Part shown: piece after piece, positions 15,075 to 23,370 of the stretch | Layout of the letters: each line of letters begins with the position of its first letter | Position numbering within the stretch: position 1 is the first letter of the stretch | Assembly: GCA_937952095.1 (NCBI GenBank) | Contig: CALFYG010000277.1 | Coordinates: 1 to 43,234, forward strand | Source of the DNA: an uncultured Micrococcales bacterium | GTDB lineage: Bacteria > Actinomycetota > Actinomycetes > S36-B12 > UBA10799 | Length of the DNA stretch: 43,234 bases | Direction of reading: 5' to 3' | The notes under the pieces: generated by a model | Seen by the model: the letters and a program-made list of their open reading frames with translations, nothing else | What the model was told of the DNA's origin: nothing | Databases searched by the model: none | Translations under genes and position numbers: made by a program

Positions 15075-16040
15075 ATGCGCGCAGCACAGGTCACATCCTT
15101 GGACGGCCCCGGTTCGGTGACGGTCCGCGAGGTCCCCGAGCCCGACGCCGGACAGGTCGTCATCGACGTGGAATACGCCGGGGTCACGTTCCCCGACGTA
15201 CTGCTCACCCGCGGCGAGTACCAGATCAAACCCCCGCCCCCGTTCATCCCTGGCAGCGAGGTCTCCGGGGTGGTGCGCTCAGCCCCGGAGGGCGCACTGG
15301 TGACCGCCGGCGACCGGGTCGCGGCGTTCCCCGGACTCGGTGGCTTCGCGCAGGTCGTCGCCGCGGACCCACGGATGGTTTTCGCTTTGCCTGCCGAGGT
15401 GAGCCTCGAATCCGCTGCGGGACTTCCCATGAACTACCTCACCGTGGATTTCGCGCTCGTGCGCCGTGGACGACTCCAGCCCGGCGAGACGGTCCTCGTA
15501 CAGGGCGCCGCCGGTGGTGTGGGGACCGCCGCGATCCAGATGGCGAAGGCGCTCGGCGCCGGCGTCATCGCGGTCGTGTCTGACGACGGCAAGGCCGCGG
15601 TGGCACGCCGAGCCGGTGCCGACGAAACCGTGCCGGCCGACGGGTTCCGGGCCGCTGTGGCCGAACTGACCGGCGGTCGCGGCGTCGACCTGGTGGTTGA
15701 TCCCGTCGGTGGCGACAGGTTCACCGACTCCCTGCGGTCGTTGGCGCCGGAGGGACGGCTGCTGGTGATCGGATTCACCGCCGGCGAGATCCCGACCGTG
15801 AAGGTGAACCGCCTGTTGCTCAACAACATCTCGGTGGTGGGGGTGGGCTGGGGGGCATTCTGGCTCGCGCGGCCGGACTACCTGCAGGAACAGTGGAGCC
15901 GCGTTCTGCCCATGCTTCGCGACGGTGCTCTCGAGCCAGTGATCGGCGCGGTGTATCCGCTCGAGGACGTCGGGCAGGCGCTGACCGCACTCGACAGTCG
16001 CAGCGCCACCGGCAAGGTGTTGCTGAAGGTACGGGGCTAG
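15075..16040 (+). CDS. Zinc-independent MDR oxidoreductase, NADPH:quinone oxidoreductase-like
   Basis: 321 aa from the ATG at 15075 (the frame is open to 14967 but M-R-A-A-Q-V is the typical start). GroES-like N-terminal fold with I-P-G-S-E-V-S-G-V-V, then a Rossmann domain with V-Q-G-A-A-G-G-V-G-T-A-A (NADPH site). The catalytic-zinc Cys/His ligands of alcohol dehydrogenases are absent, placing it with quinone oxidoreductases/crotonyl-type MDRs, and P-L-E-D-V-G-Q-A-L ends the fold. It probably reduces quinones or enones with NADPH. TAGGCT ends 8 nt before the ATG, so the transcript may be leaderless. It is divergent from the peroxiredoxin leader and may share oxidative or thiol control. Confidence 0.9.
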   Translation: MRAAQVTSLDGPGSVTVREVPEPDAGQVVIDVEYAGVTFPDVLLTRGEYQIKPPPPFIPGSEVSGVVRSAPEGALVTAGDRVAAFPGLGGFAQVVAADPRMVFALPAEVSLESAAGLPMNYLTVDFALVRRGRLQPGETVLVQGAAGGVGTAAIQMAKALGAGVIAVVSDDGKAAVARRAGADETVPADGFRAAVAELTGGRGVDLVVDPVGGDRFTDSLRSLAPEGRLLVIGFTAGEIPTVKVNRLLLNNISVVGVGWGAFWLARPDYLQEQWSRVLPMLRDGALEPVIGAVYPLEDVGQALTALDSRSATGKVLLKVRG

Positions 16041-16207
16041 AGCGACCCGGAGCCCAACGCGGCGACGTAGCCGGAGATCAGGCACAGCACGAGCAGCGTG
16101 ATGGCGGATTTGCCGGCCTCTGCGCCCTTGCCGAACTCCCCGGCCCAGACCACGACCGAGCCGACAATGATGAGCAGCAGTACCGTCGCCAGGATCAGTG
16201 CGTTCAC
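16037..16207 (-). CDS. Small membrane protein, 56 aa, unknown function
   Basis: GTG at 16207 has AGGAGG 7 nt upstream, an unusually good RBS for this window. The product has two hydrophobic segments: about 3-21 (L-I-L-A-T-V-L-L-L-I-I-V-G-S-V-V-V-W) and 35-51 (A-I-T-L-L-V-L-C-L-I-S-G-Y-V-A-A-L), joined by a short loop G-E-F-G-K-G-A-E-A-G-K-S. No family is recognised. Its TAG overlaps the TAG of the convergent oxidoreductase. It is divergent from the ParA-like gene by 104 bp. Confidence 0.65.
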   Translation of the reverse strand: MNALILATVLLLIIVGSVVVWAGEFGKGAEAGKSAITLLVLCLISGYVAALGSGSL

Positions 16208-16311
16208 CCCAGTGCCTCCTTCGCGTCGTTGCCCACTCTAGTTCTCGCCGGTGGTCGACAGTGCGCGGGTCGGACAAGCAACATCGTGCAACTCGCGGAA
16301 TACTCGGCCAC

Positions 16312-17082
16312 GTGACCACCGTCGTCTCCGTGCACTCGTTCCGCGGTGGAACGGGCAAGAGCAACACCACCGCCAACGTCGCCGCGATCCTCGCCGCCCA
16401 CGGCGCGCGGGTGGCCGTGATCGACACCGACGTCCAGAGCCCGGGGATCCACACCTTGTTCGGTTTCGACCAGTCCGTGGATCACACCCTTGATGACTAC
16501 CTGTGGGGGAACATCGACATCGCCGGCGCCGTCCACGACGTCACCGACCGCATCGGAGCCAACGGCGGCGGTGGACAACTGCTCCTCGTCCCGGCGAGCA
16601 TGCAGGCTTCCGACATCGCCCGAATCCTGCGGGACGGATACGACGTCGTGAAGCTCAACGAAGGCTTCCGGGACCTGTCGGAGAAGTTCGACCTCGACTA
16701 CTTGTTCATCGACACGCACCCGGGCCTCAACGAGGAGACCATGCTGTCGATCACAGTCAGTGACGTCCTGCTCCTCCTGCTGCGCCCGGACAAGCAGGAC
16801 TTCCAGGGCACGGCCGTCACGGTGGATATCGCCCGTCGCCTCTCCGTGCCGAACCTGCTGCTCGTGATCAACAAGGTCCCTGAGAGCGTCGACGGTGAGG
16901 ATCTGCAGGCGCAGATGGATGTGGCGTACGGCGCTCCCACGGCAGCGGTGCTCCCACTGTCGACCGAGGTGGTCATCAACGCCTCGGGGGCGCTGTTCAG
17001 CCTCACTCATCCCGATCACCCGTGGTCGGAGGGGATCCGTAGGATCGCCGAGCGCTTGCAGGACGGATCCGCCACCGGGTAG
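16312..17082 (+). CDS. ParA/MinD-like P-loop ATPase with Arg in the deviant Walker A
   Basis: 256 aa from the GTG at 16312, which gives the canonical T-T-V-V-S-V-H-S-F start. The P-loop reads R11-G-G-T-G-K16-S; ParA/MinD proteins normally have Lys at the first position (KGGxGK), used for dimer contacts with ATP, so Arg is a notable change. Switch I D-T-D-V-Q-S-P and Walker B-like Y-L-F-I-D-T-H-P are present. It likely works as an ATP-dependent dimeric switch at the membrane or on a partner. The next gene, a HAMP membrane sensor, starts 4 nt after its stop, so the two are probably one unit. AATACT ends 7 nt before the start (leaderless-type promoter). Confidence 0.82.
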   Translation: MTTVVSVHSFRGGTGKSNTTANVAAILAAHGARVAVIDTDVQSPGIHTLFGFDQSVDHTLDDYLWGNIDIAGAVHDVTDRIGANGGGGQLLLVPASMQASDIARILRDGYDVVKLNEGFRDLSEKFDLDYLFIDTHPGLNEETMLSITVSDVLLLLLRPDKQDFQGTAVTVDIARRLSVPNLLLVINKVPESVDGEDLQAQMDVAYGAPTAAVLPLSTEVVINASGALFSLTHPDHPWSEGIRRIAERLQDGSATG

Positions 17083-17085
17083 CGC

Positions 17086-18060
17086 ATGACCGAACAGACC
17101 CCACGGCGCTTCTGGCGTTTCCCCATGCGGTGGAAACTGCTGATGGCCTTCGCCGCCGCTTTCACAGTCGTGTTCGCGTTCATCGCCGTCTGGGTCGTGA
17201 ACTATGCCAGCGACAACGCCAAGAAACGGATCACCGGGCAACTGCTCGAAATCACCGAAGGCGCTGCGCGGGACCTGAACGCCAGGCGCGTCGCCGAAGT
17301 GGCCGCACTGCCGGCGGGCAGCGACCCGGCGAAGAACACGTCCTACCGGCGTATCGCTGAGGACCTCGAGTCTGTTCGGGCCACCAACCCCTCCGTGCAG
17401 CCTTACACCTACATGCTCGACGACGGCGATCTGGTGTTCCTGGTCAGCACCGCGGAATTCAAGGAACCGGTCGCGAAGACCGTACCGGCCGAAACGCTCG
17501 AGTACATGGACAAGGGCCTGCGGGGCACTACCTTCGAGCCTGAGAACACCGATGCCTTCGGCACCTGGATCTCGGCCTACAGCCCGATCGTGAACCGGCA
17601 GGGGGATACGGTCGCCGCCGTGGGCATGGACTACTCCATCGCCTACGTGCAGCAGGTGCAACGGGAGGCCCGGGCTCAGGTGTTTCCGGTCCTCGCTGTC
17701 AGCTACGTGCTGCTGATCCTGCTGGTGTTGATGGTGTCCACCCTGCTCGTGCGGCCGATCCGCCGCCTCACGGACGCCACCCGCAGGATCGCGGATGGCG
17801 AGTACGACCTCGACCTGAGCCACATCGGTCCCCGCAGTCGCTTCTCCGACGAGATGTCCGACCTCGCCGACTCGTTCAAGGTGATGGCGTCGAAGGTCGC
17901 CGAGCGCGAACGCGCATTGACCCGCGAGGTGCAGCGACTACGGGTGGAGATCGACAACACGAAGCGCGAGGAGACGGTGCGGGAGATCACCGAGACCGAC
18001 TTCTTCGCCGACCTCGCCGCGAAGGCCGAGGACCTGCGGGGACGGATGCACCGCAAGTAG
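17086..18060 (+). CDS. Membrane sensor with extracytoplasmic domain, HAMP and coiled coil, no output domain
   Basis: 324 aa. Transmembrane helix 1 about 17-39, an extracytoplasmic sensing region of about 160 residues with D-G-D-L-V-F-L-V and G-M-D-Y-S (Cache-like), helix 2 about 203-222, then HAMP (V-R-P-I-R-R-L-T-D-A-T-R-R-I-A-D-G-E-Y), a charged coiled coil and the tail E-I-T-E-T-D-F-F-A-D-L-A-A-K-A. There is no kinase, cyclase or methyl-accepting domain. Its output is therefore probably through the ParA-like ATPase encoded 4 nt upstream, as HAMP-only sensors need a partner (inference). Three copies of a 31-bp repeat begin 16 bp after the stop. Confidence 0.82.
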   Translation: MTEQTPRRFWRFPMRWKLLMAFAAAFTVVFAFIAVWVVNYASDNAKKRITGQLLEITEGAARDLNARRVAEVAALPAGSDPAKNTSYRRIAEDLESVRATNPSVQPYTYMLDDGDLVFLVSTAEFKEPVAKTVPAETLEYMDKGLRGTTFEPENTDAFGTWISAYSPIVNRQGDTVAAVGMDYSIAYVQQVQREARAQVFPVLAVSYVLLILLVLMVSTLLVRPIRRLTDATRRIADGEYDLDLSHIGPRSRFSDEMSDLADSFKVMASKVAERERALTREVQRLRVEIDNTKREETVREITETDFFADLAAKAEDLRGRMHRK

Positions 18061-18076
18061 ATGGCAGGCGCCACGG

Positions 18077-18157
18077 TTGTGACGTTGTTGCAGCCACCTT
18101 TTGCCGCTTGTGACGTTGTTGCAGCCACCTTTTGCCGCTTGTGACGTTGTTGCGGCC
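18077..18157. repeat. 31-bp tandem repeat, 2.6 copies, between convergent genes
   Basis: Unit begins TTGTGACGTTGTTGCAGCC and ends CTTTTGCCGC. Copies start at 18077, 18108 and 18139; the last stops matching after GTTGTTGCGGCC. The following bases contain CGCAACAAC, complementary to the GTTGTTGCG in the array, so RNA could fold back. The stretch 18061-18236 has no gene. It separates the convergent HAMP and ATP-grasp genes and may act as a terminator. Confidence 0.85.
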
Positions 18158-18236
18158 TCCGGCGGCATGAAACCCCGCACCTTCGCAACAACAGCGCTCA
18201 ACGGGCGGCAACAACGGCACAAACGCGGGGCTTGCC

Positions 18237-19592
18237 TCAGGTGAGGATGAACGTCGGCGCGACACTCGCCCCACCGCCGGTGACGTTCGTGATTCCCGAG
18301 GTCTCCGGCGCCAGGCGCACGTAGTAGCCGGCCACCTTCCCGCCACACAACAGCGGGTTGTGGTCGCCGTTGAACCGGTGGATCGGGAAGCCCTCCTCCA
18401 GCACGGTGTACTCCTCGGTGATGATCGGGACGCGCTCCTGCACGACGTGGCCGCCGGCGGCTGCGCGCTCGATGACCGCGGCCCAGGACTGCTCGGAGTG
18501 CGTCCACCCGAGTTCCACCCCCGCTCCGCCGTACCCCTCGGTGGGCTTGATGACCAGGTGGTCGCGGTTCGCCGCGATGTGGGAGAGCAGGTCGATGGTG
18601 CTGCCGCCCGGATCGGTCGACGTGCCCCCGGCCACGATCCGCGTCCACGGCAAGTGAGCCTGCGCGATCGCCAACTGCTCGGCGGGCACATCGAGGTCGA
18701 GTGCCGGATCGGTCGCCATCGCGAACAGGGACTTCAGCCCGAACAACCCCGACTGCAGGCTCGTGATCATGCACAGGGATTCCGCGCGCAGGGCCGCCTT
18801 GATCCCGTCGAGACGGTCACCGAGGTACGACAGCATCGGCGTGAAGAAGGCCCGAACCATCACGTCGACGGGGCGCCCGCCGTTCTGGAGTCGCCCACCG
18901 GTGAACACGAGGTCGCCGGGGTCGGCGACGTCGATCTCGATCCCGCGCGCCTGGGCCAATCCGGTGAGGTAGGTGATCGCCGGCGTCGCGATCTCCTTGA
19001 GCTCGCTGGGCATCGCCACCACCGTGTACGGGAGACCGGATCCGCCGAAGTCGTGCCAGGTCTTCACCATCGCGTCGAGAACCGCGTCGCCGGCCGTCGT
19101 GATGCGGAAGGGATGGCGCTCGCCGAACTGTTGCGCGATGTCCGTGCTGGCCATCAGTGCCGCCGAAGCATCGGCGGGCAGGATCCCCCCGGGCAGCCCG
19201 CCATTGAACTCCAGCACCCGCAAGCCGTCGGGCGTGCGCACCCCGTCGAGCCTGCCGAACACGATCGGGTCCGGGTACCCGGCCGGAACACTGAACAGGT
19301 CGGCATCCGGCACACCGTCCAGCCACCCGGGCGTGTAGCGGTTCTGCAGCGCCGGATCGGCCAGGAGTTGCCTGCCCGCCGCGACCAGCGTCGCCACCAC
19401 CGCGCTGGCCACACTCTGGTCGTCGGCGAGTTCGGCCTCGGTGAGCAACTGCGGCTCCGCGACCAGCATGGCTGCCTTGCCCTGGTACTGCAGGCCGGTT
19501 CGCATCTCCTGCTCCAGCACCCGGGCCGTCCAGGCGCCGCTGTCCGCCACCTCCGCTTGCAGCTGCCGCCAGTACGCCAGCGCCTCGTTCAT
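18237..19592 (-). CDS. Circularly permuted ATP-grasp ligase, glutathionylspermidine-synthase-like
   Basis: 451 aa. ATP-grasp signs are present in permuted order: the Mg-binding E-x-N (E128-F-N130, in R-V-L-E-F-N-G-G-L-P-G-G) comes first, then the ATP lysine K349 with glycine-rich P-T-E-G-Y-G-G-A-G, then the hinge V-Q-E-R-V (384-388), and a C-terminal G-Y-Y-V-R...I-T-N-V-T-G-G-G. Circular permutation is a known trait of glutathionylspermidine-synthase-type ATP-grasp domains. Such enzymes join a carboxylate to an amine using ATP, giving an acyl-phosphate intermediate. No amidase domain is fused. Its ATG overlaps the stop of the MFS gene (ATGA), so ligase and exporter are co-translated. The substrate is unknown. 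Confidence 0.78.
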   Translation of the reverse strand: MNEALAYWRQLQAEVADSGAWTARVLEQEMRTGLQYQGKAAMLVAEPQLLTEAELADDQSVASAVVATLVAAGRQLLADPALQNRYTPGWLDGVPDADLFSVPAGYPDPIVFGRLDGVRTPDGLRVLEFNGGLPGGILPADASAALMASTDIAQQFGERHPFRITTAGDAVLDAMVKTWHDFGGSGLPYTVVAMPSELKEIATPAITYLTGLAQARGIEIDVADPGDLVFTGGRLQNGGRPVDVMVRAFFTPMLSYLGDRLDGIKAALRAESLCMITSLQSGLFGLKSLFAMATDPALDLDVPAEQLAIAQAHLPWTRIVAGGTSTDPGGSTIDLLSHIAANRDHLVIKPTEGYGGAGVELGWTHSEQSWAAVIERAAAGGHVVQERVPIITEEYTVLEEGFPIHRFNGDHNPLLCGGKVAGYYVRLAPETSGITNVTGGGASVAPTFILT

Positions 19593-21112
19593 GCCGCCAC
19601 CTCCGGGTTGTCAGTACTGCCACTTTCCAGCCGTGCGGGCAGGCCCCGCCACACGATCACGGCGAGCACCACAAGCACGACGGCCGCCACGATCAACGTC
19701 ATTTGGAATCCGCTCACGTACGCGTCGCGGGCGGCATCGGCCAGCCCACCGGCGTTGGTGCGCTCGGCCACGTTCAGCGCGCCACCCAGACTCTCGGTGG
19801 CGTCGTACTGGTCCTCTGGTGACAGGCCCTGCGTCGCCCCCGACACGTCGGACTTGTACCGGATTGCCAGAAGGGTGCCGTACGCGGCGACGCCGAACGC
19901 CAGCCCGAAACGCACGGCCATGCTGTTGATCGCCGAGCCCACGCTGCGCCGTTCCTCCGGGTAATTACTCACGGAGGTGTGCGTCATGAGCGCCGGGGCC
20001 ACACCCATGACACCGGTCAGCACCAAGCCGAGGATGAGCACGGGGTAGAACGGGTTGCGTCCCCCGGAACTGGTCAGCACCAGCCCGATACCGGTGATGA
20101 CCAGGGCGATCGCCGTCACGTTGCGGGCTCCGAAGCGCTTCGCGGTGACGCCGGCCGTGGCCGAGCTCGCCGTCCACATCAGCAACGCCGGCATGAGGAA
20201 CAGTCCGGCCGCCAGCGCGGAGAACCCGAGCACCAACTGCACGTATTGGGTGTTGAGGAACAACAGCCCGCCGAGTGTGAACTGCACGAGGAACACCGTG
20301 AGCGTCGGGATGAGGAAGGTGCGCCGCTTCACGATCGCCGGATCGAACAAGGGCTCGTCCACCCGCCGTTCCCACCAGACCAGCGCGATGCTGGACAGGA
20401 CACCGACGACCAGGGCCACCCACACCCAGACGTCGGGCGACGAGGCCGCGCTCACCGCCGCGTAGAGGAACGCAACGCCCGCCACGGCGGTCAGGGTCGC
20501 TCCGCCGTTGTCCATCGAACGGCGCTCGGCCGGGGTGTCCTTCGGCAACCAGATGACGTTCATGATCAGGGCCAGGGCGAGCATAGGGGCCACCGACCAG
20601 AAGGCGGCGTGCCAGCCGAAGGTCACCAGCGCCGCACCGCCCACGAGCGGTCCGAGCAAGGCCCCGATCGCCTGGGTGCCGCCCATGATCCCGACCGCCG
20701 TGCGCTGACTGGTACCGGCCGTGACGTCGAAGGTCAGCGCCATCGCCGACGGCATCGCCAGTGCCGAACCCAGACCCGTAAGTGCACGCAGCAGGATGAG
20801 GATCTCCACGCTGTTCGTCATGCCCGACAGCAGCGCCGCGACGAGGAAGATGACGTTGCCGAGCAGCAGCATGCGCTTGCGGCCCAGTCGGTCGCTCCAC
20901 GCCCCGGCGAACAGGATGAACGCGGCCGAGGTCATCGGTGTGGCGTTGACGATCCAGGCCAACTGATCCGCTGTCGCGGACAACTCGGTGGAGATCGTCG
21001 GCAGTGCCACGCTCGCGATCGTCATGTTGAGCGCGACCGCCAGGTAGGTCAGCGACAGAGGCAGGACCGGCAGCGGCAAGCGCCCCCGCCCCTGCTCCTT
21101 CGTGTCGGACAC
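19589..21112 (-). CDS. MFS transporter, DHA2 (EmrB/QacA-like, 14-helix) type
   Basis: 507 aa from the GTG at 21112. Motif A G-A-W-S-D-R-L-G-R-K-R-M follows helix 2, and motif C-like A-L-L-G-P-L-V-G-G lies in helix 5. Length and helix count fit the 14-helix drug/metabolite:H+ antiporters. A long loop near residues 420-455 (S-G-A-T-Q-G-L-S-P-E-D-Q) precedes the last helix. The start lies 2 nt after the stop of the GNAT fusion and its stop overlaps the ATP-grasp start, so it is the middle gene of a three-gene operon. Export of the ligase product, or self-protection, is the likely role (inference). Confidence 0.9.
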   Translation of the reverse strand: MSDTKEQGRGRLPLPVLPLSLTYLAVALNMTIASVALPTISTELSATADQLAWIVNATPMTSAAFILFAGAWSDRLGRKRMLLLGNVIFLVAALLSGMTNSVEILILLRALTGLGSALAMPSAMALTFDVTAGTSQRTAVGIMGGTQAIGALLGPLVGGAALVTFGWHAAFWSVAPMLALALIMNVIWLPKDTPAERRSMDNGGATLTAVAGVAFLYAAVSAASSPDVWVWVALVVGVLSSIALVWWERRVDEPLFDPAIVKRRTFLIPTLTVFLVQFTLGGLLFLNTQYVQLVLGFSALAAGLFLMPALLMWTASSATAGVTAKRFGARNVTAIALVITGIGLVLTSSGGRNPFYPVLILGLVLTGVMGVAPALMTHTSVSNYPEERRSVGSAINSMAVRFGLAFGVAAYGTLLAIRYKSDVSGATQGLSPEDQYDATESLGGALNVAERTNAGGLADAARDAYVSGFQMTLIVAAVVLVVLAVIVWRGLPARLESGSTDNPEVAA

Positions 21113-21113
21113 G

Positions 21114-22646
21114 TCAGTCGAGTGCTTCGTAGATGCGTGCCATGTGCGCGCGGGAGCGCTCGCGCTGTGCCACGCGCTCACCGGCGCGCCGGTAGTCCGC
21201 GAGCACGAAGTCGCGCAGGAACTCCCCCATCTCCGAGGCGACGTTGATCTCCTCCGGACGGATCTCGACGTTGTTGAGGTTCTGCAGCACCAACACATCA
21301 CCGTTGGCGTACTCGGGGTAGATGCCGCTGAAGGACAGTCCGATCTCCTGCAGACCGGAGCCGAAGAAGCTCGTCGCCGGGTCGCTCAGGGGCAACACCA
21401 CGAGGATCAACTCGAACCGGTTCATCCGCAATTGCTTGACCTGCTCCTGCAGGCTCTCCAGGAAGTCCTCGCCGTAGTTGTCGACATTGATGAAGCCGAC
21501 GCCGGTCTCGTGGCGCAGGTTGAGCCGCAGGCGGGTCGGCCTGGAGGAGGTGTCGGGGTGCCGTTCGAACTCCGCGATCACCTCCCGCGGGAGGTTCCCC
21601 ACGGAGTAGATCCGTTCCACGACCTCGCGGTAGATGGGCGGCACGTAACTGGTCCGCTGCGGGGTCTTGCCGAAGGATCCGTAGAAGAGCATGACGGCCT
21701 TGCGGATCTTGTCGTCGGAGTCGAAGCCGCGGAAGTCCAGCTCGTTGGACTGCCCGGCGAGCAGCAGTCCTGCCTCATGCCCTCCACCGGTCAGAGCGGC
21801 CTTCTGGCTGCCGAGGTGAACGGTGACGGCCTCGGTGTACTGCCCGACGAAACCGAGTTCGAGCAGGCGACTGATGTGGGTGAACCCGATCCGCAGCGAC
21901 AGCCCGTGCCGCCGATACACCGGATCCACGGCCAGCAGACCGATCTTGCCGGTCGTGGCGTTCGGGTCGTGGACCTCACTGCTCAGGTGCCCGACGATGT
22001 GCCCTTCGGGCGAGATCGCCACAGTGGCCAGGTGCTGTCCGCTCTCGACGAGTTCGGCCAGCCGCTCGGGTTCGTACACGACCGGGGCGTACGAGACCGT
22101 GTAGCCGTAACAGCGGTAGAACAGGCGCGCCACACCGACGACGTCCTCCGGTGTCATCGGCCGGATGTCGACCACGACCTGTCCGTCCTCACCCACGGTG
22201 GGCGCGGGGATCATGTCCGCCTCGGTCTCGGCGATGAACTCCTTGTCGTCATTGACCTTCTGGTACGACAGGTGCTTGGAGATCTCCGTGCGGTTGCCCG
22301 CCCGACCCTCGTTGGCGAAGGTCAGGCCGTCGGCGAATCCGAGCCGGATCAGGTCGGCGATCCGCGGCGGGTAGGACGCCCCGAAATCGAGGGGGGCGCC
22401 CCGGTCGCGCACGACGAGTTTCAAGTCCCCCGGCTCGCGCAGCACCTCGAGGTCGAGGTCCACCGGATCCTCCGGACCGAATGCGTCCTGCATGACCGCT
22501 TCGAGGACTTCGACGGTGAGCGTACGCAGACGGACCCTGTCCGATGGAGGCAGACCGAGCATGTCGGCGCTTCCCTCGACCAGGCCGGGCGCGAGCGCCA
22601 CAGCCTCGCGGGATTGGACATGCAACCGGCACAGCGGATCGGACAC
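21114..22646 (-). CDS. HATPase (anti-sigma/RsbW-like) domain fused to GNAT acyltransferase
   Basis: 510 aa. Residues 1-145 look like an RsbW/SpoIIAB-type ATP-binding fold: L-T-V-E-V-L-E-A-V-M-Q-D-A where the N-box should be (the usual Asn is missing), then V-V-R-D-R-G-A-P-L-D (G1-like box). Residues about 160-300 are a GNAT fold with I-R-P-M-T-P-E-D, a G-L-L-A-V-D-P-V-Y-R-R-H-G-L acetyl-CoA loop and a following helix. The last 200 residues (with R-L-N-L-R-H-E-T-G-V-G-F-I-N-V-D-N-Y-G) are not recognised. GTG start with GAGGAGG upstream. First gene of the operon with the MFS and ATP-grasp genes; it may acylate a metabolite or control the pathway. Confidence 0.72.
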   Translation of the reverse strand: MSDPLCRLHVQSREAVALAPGLVEGSADMLGLPPSDRVRLRTLTVEVLEAVMQDAFGPEDPVDLDLEVLREPGDLKLVVRDRGAPLDFGASYPPRIADLIRLGFADGLTFANEGRAGNRTEISKHLSYQKVNDDKEFIAETEADMIPAPTVGEDGQVVVDIRPMTPEDVVGVARLFYRCYGYTVSYAPVVYEPERLAELVESGQHLATVAISPEGHIVGHLSSEVHDPNATTGKIGLLAVDPVYRRHGLSLRIGFTHISRLLELGFVGQYTEAVTVHLGSQKAALTGGGHEAGLLLAGQSNELDFRGFDSDDKIRKAVMLFYGSFGKTPQRTSYVPPIYREVVERIYSVGNLPREVIAEFERHPDTSSRPTRLRLNLRHETGVGFINVDNYGEDFLESLQEQVKQLRMNRFELILVVLPLSDPATSFFGSGLQEIGLSFSGIYPEYANGDVLVLQNLNNVEIRPEEINVASEMGEFLRDFVLADYRRAGERVAQRERSRAHMARIYEALD

Positions 22647-22686
22647 CGGACCTCCTCAGCGCTCCTCTTGAGGCTAGCGGCAGGTC

Positions 22687-23370
22687 ATGGATGATGGACG
22701 GGTGTCCGAGGCCGCCCAATCCAATCCGCTGCACGATCTGCTCGGTGGTCGGCGTGGTGCGCTCGAGTCCGCGCTCCCCAGCGTGGTGTTCGTCGTGGTC
22801 TACCTGGTCAGCGGCTCCCACCTCGGCGCCGCGCTCGTGGCGGCTCTGCTCACCGCAGCCGTGCTCGCGGCCGCACGCCTTGTCCGCCGCGAGAAGCCGG
22901 TGCGGGTCGTCGGCGGCCTGGCCGGCGTGGCGATCGCCGCCGTCGTGGCCGCTCGGACGGGTAACGCCGCCGACTACTTCCTGCCGAGCCTGCTCGCGAA
23001 CATCGCCTCGGCCCTGATCTGGGCGGCGTCGATCCTCGCGCGCTGGCCGCTACTGGGCGTGATCGTGGGCTTCGCGATCGGGCAGAAGACCGCCTGGCGG
23101 CAGGACCCGGACCTCGTGCGCGCGTACGGCCGGGCCTCGTGGATCTGGGCCGGGTCATTCCTGGTGCGCGCGGGCGTCAACACGCCGCTCTACCTCACCG
23201 ACAACGTGCTGGGCCTCGGCATCTCCCGGGTGCTGCTCGGCTGGCCGATGGTGCTGCTGGTCATCGCGGCGAGTTGGTGGACGATCCGCCGCAGCCTGCC
23301 CGCCGATCACCCGGGGATCATGCACCCCCGGGTGCATCGGGAGGACGAGGTGCCGCCACCGGCCGGGTGA
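22687..23370 (+). CDS. DUF3159 integral membrane protein
   Basis: 227 aa with about six hydrophobic helices. The N-terminus has L-H-D-L-L-G-G-R-R-G-A-L-E-S-A-L-P, and later F-A-I-G-Q-K-T-A-W-R-Q-D-P-D-L-V-R-A-Y and N-T-P-L-Y-L, all hallmarks of DUF3159, an actinobacterial membrane family without an assigned function. ATG at 22687 is used; GTG at 22702 is possible. It is divergent from the ATP-binding/GNAT gene across 40 bp, so promoters overlap. Its stop lies within the first copy of a 19-bp tandem repeat. Confidence 0.82.
   Translation: MDDGRVSEAAQSNPLHDLLGGRRGALESALPSVVFVVVYLVSGSHLGAALVAALLTAAVLAAARLVRREKPVRVVGGLAGVAIAAVVAARTGNAADYFLPSLLANIASALIWAASILARWPLLGVIVGFAIGQKTAWRQDPDLVRAYGRASWIWAGSFLVRAGVNTPLYLTDNVLGLGISRVLLGWPMVLLVIAASWWTIRRSLPADHPGIMHPRVHREDEVPPPAG

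Noticed and set aside
18077..18157. CRISPR-like array
   Set aside because: Units are directly adjacent without spacers and no cas genes are near.
18360..19964. 534-codon plus-strand frame across the ATP-grasp gene
   Set aside because: Antisense shadow; the minus strand carries clear ATP-grasp and MFS genes with coupled starts.
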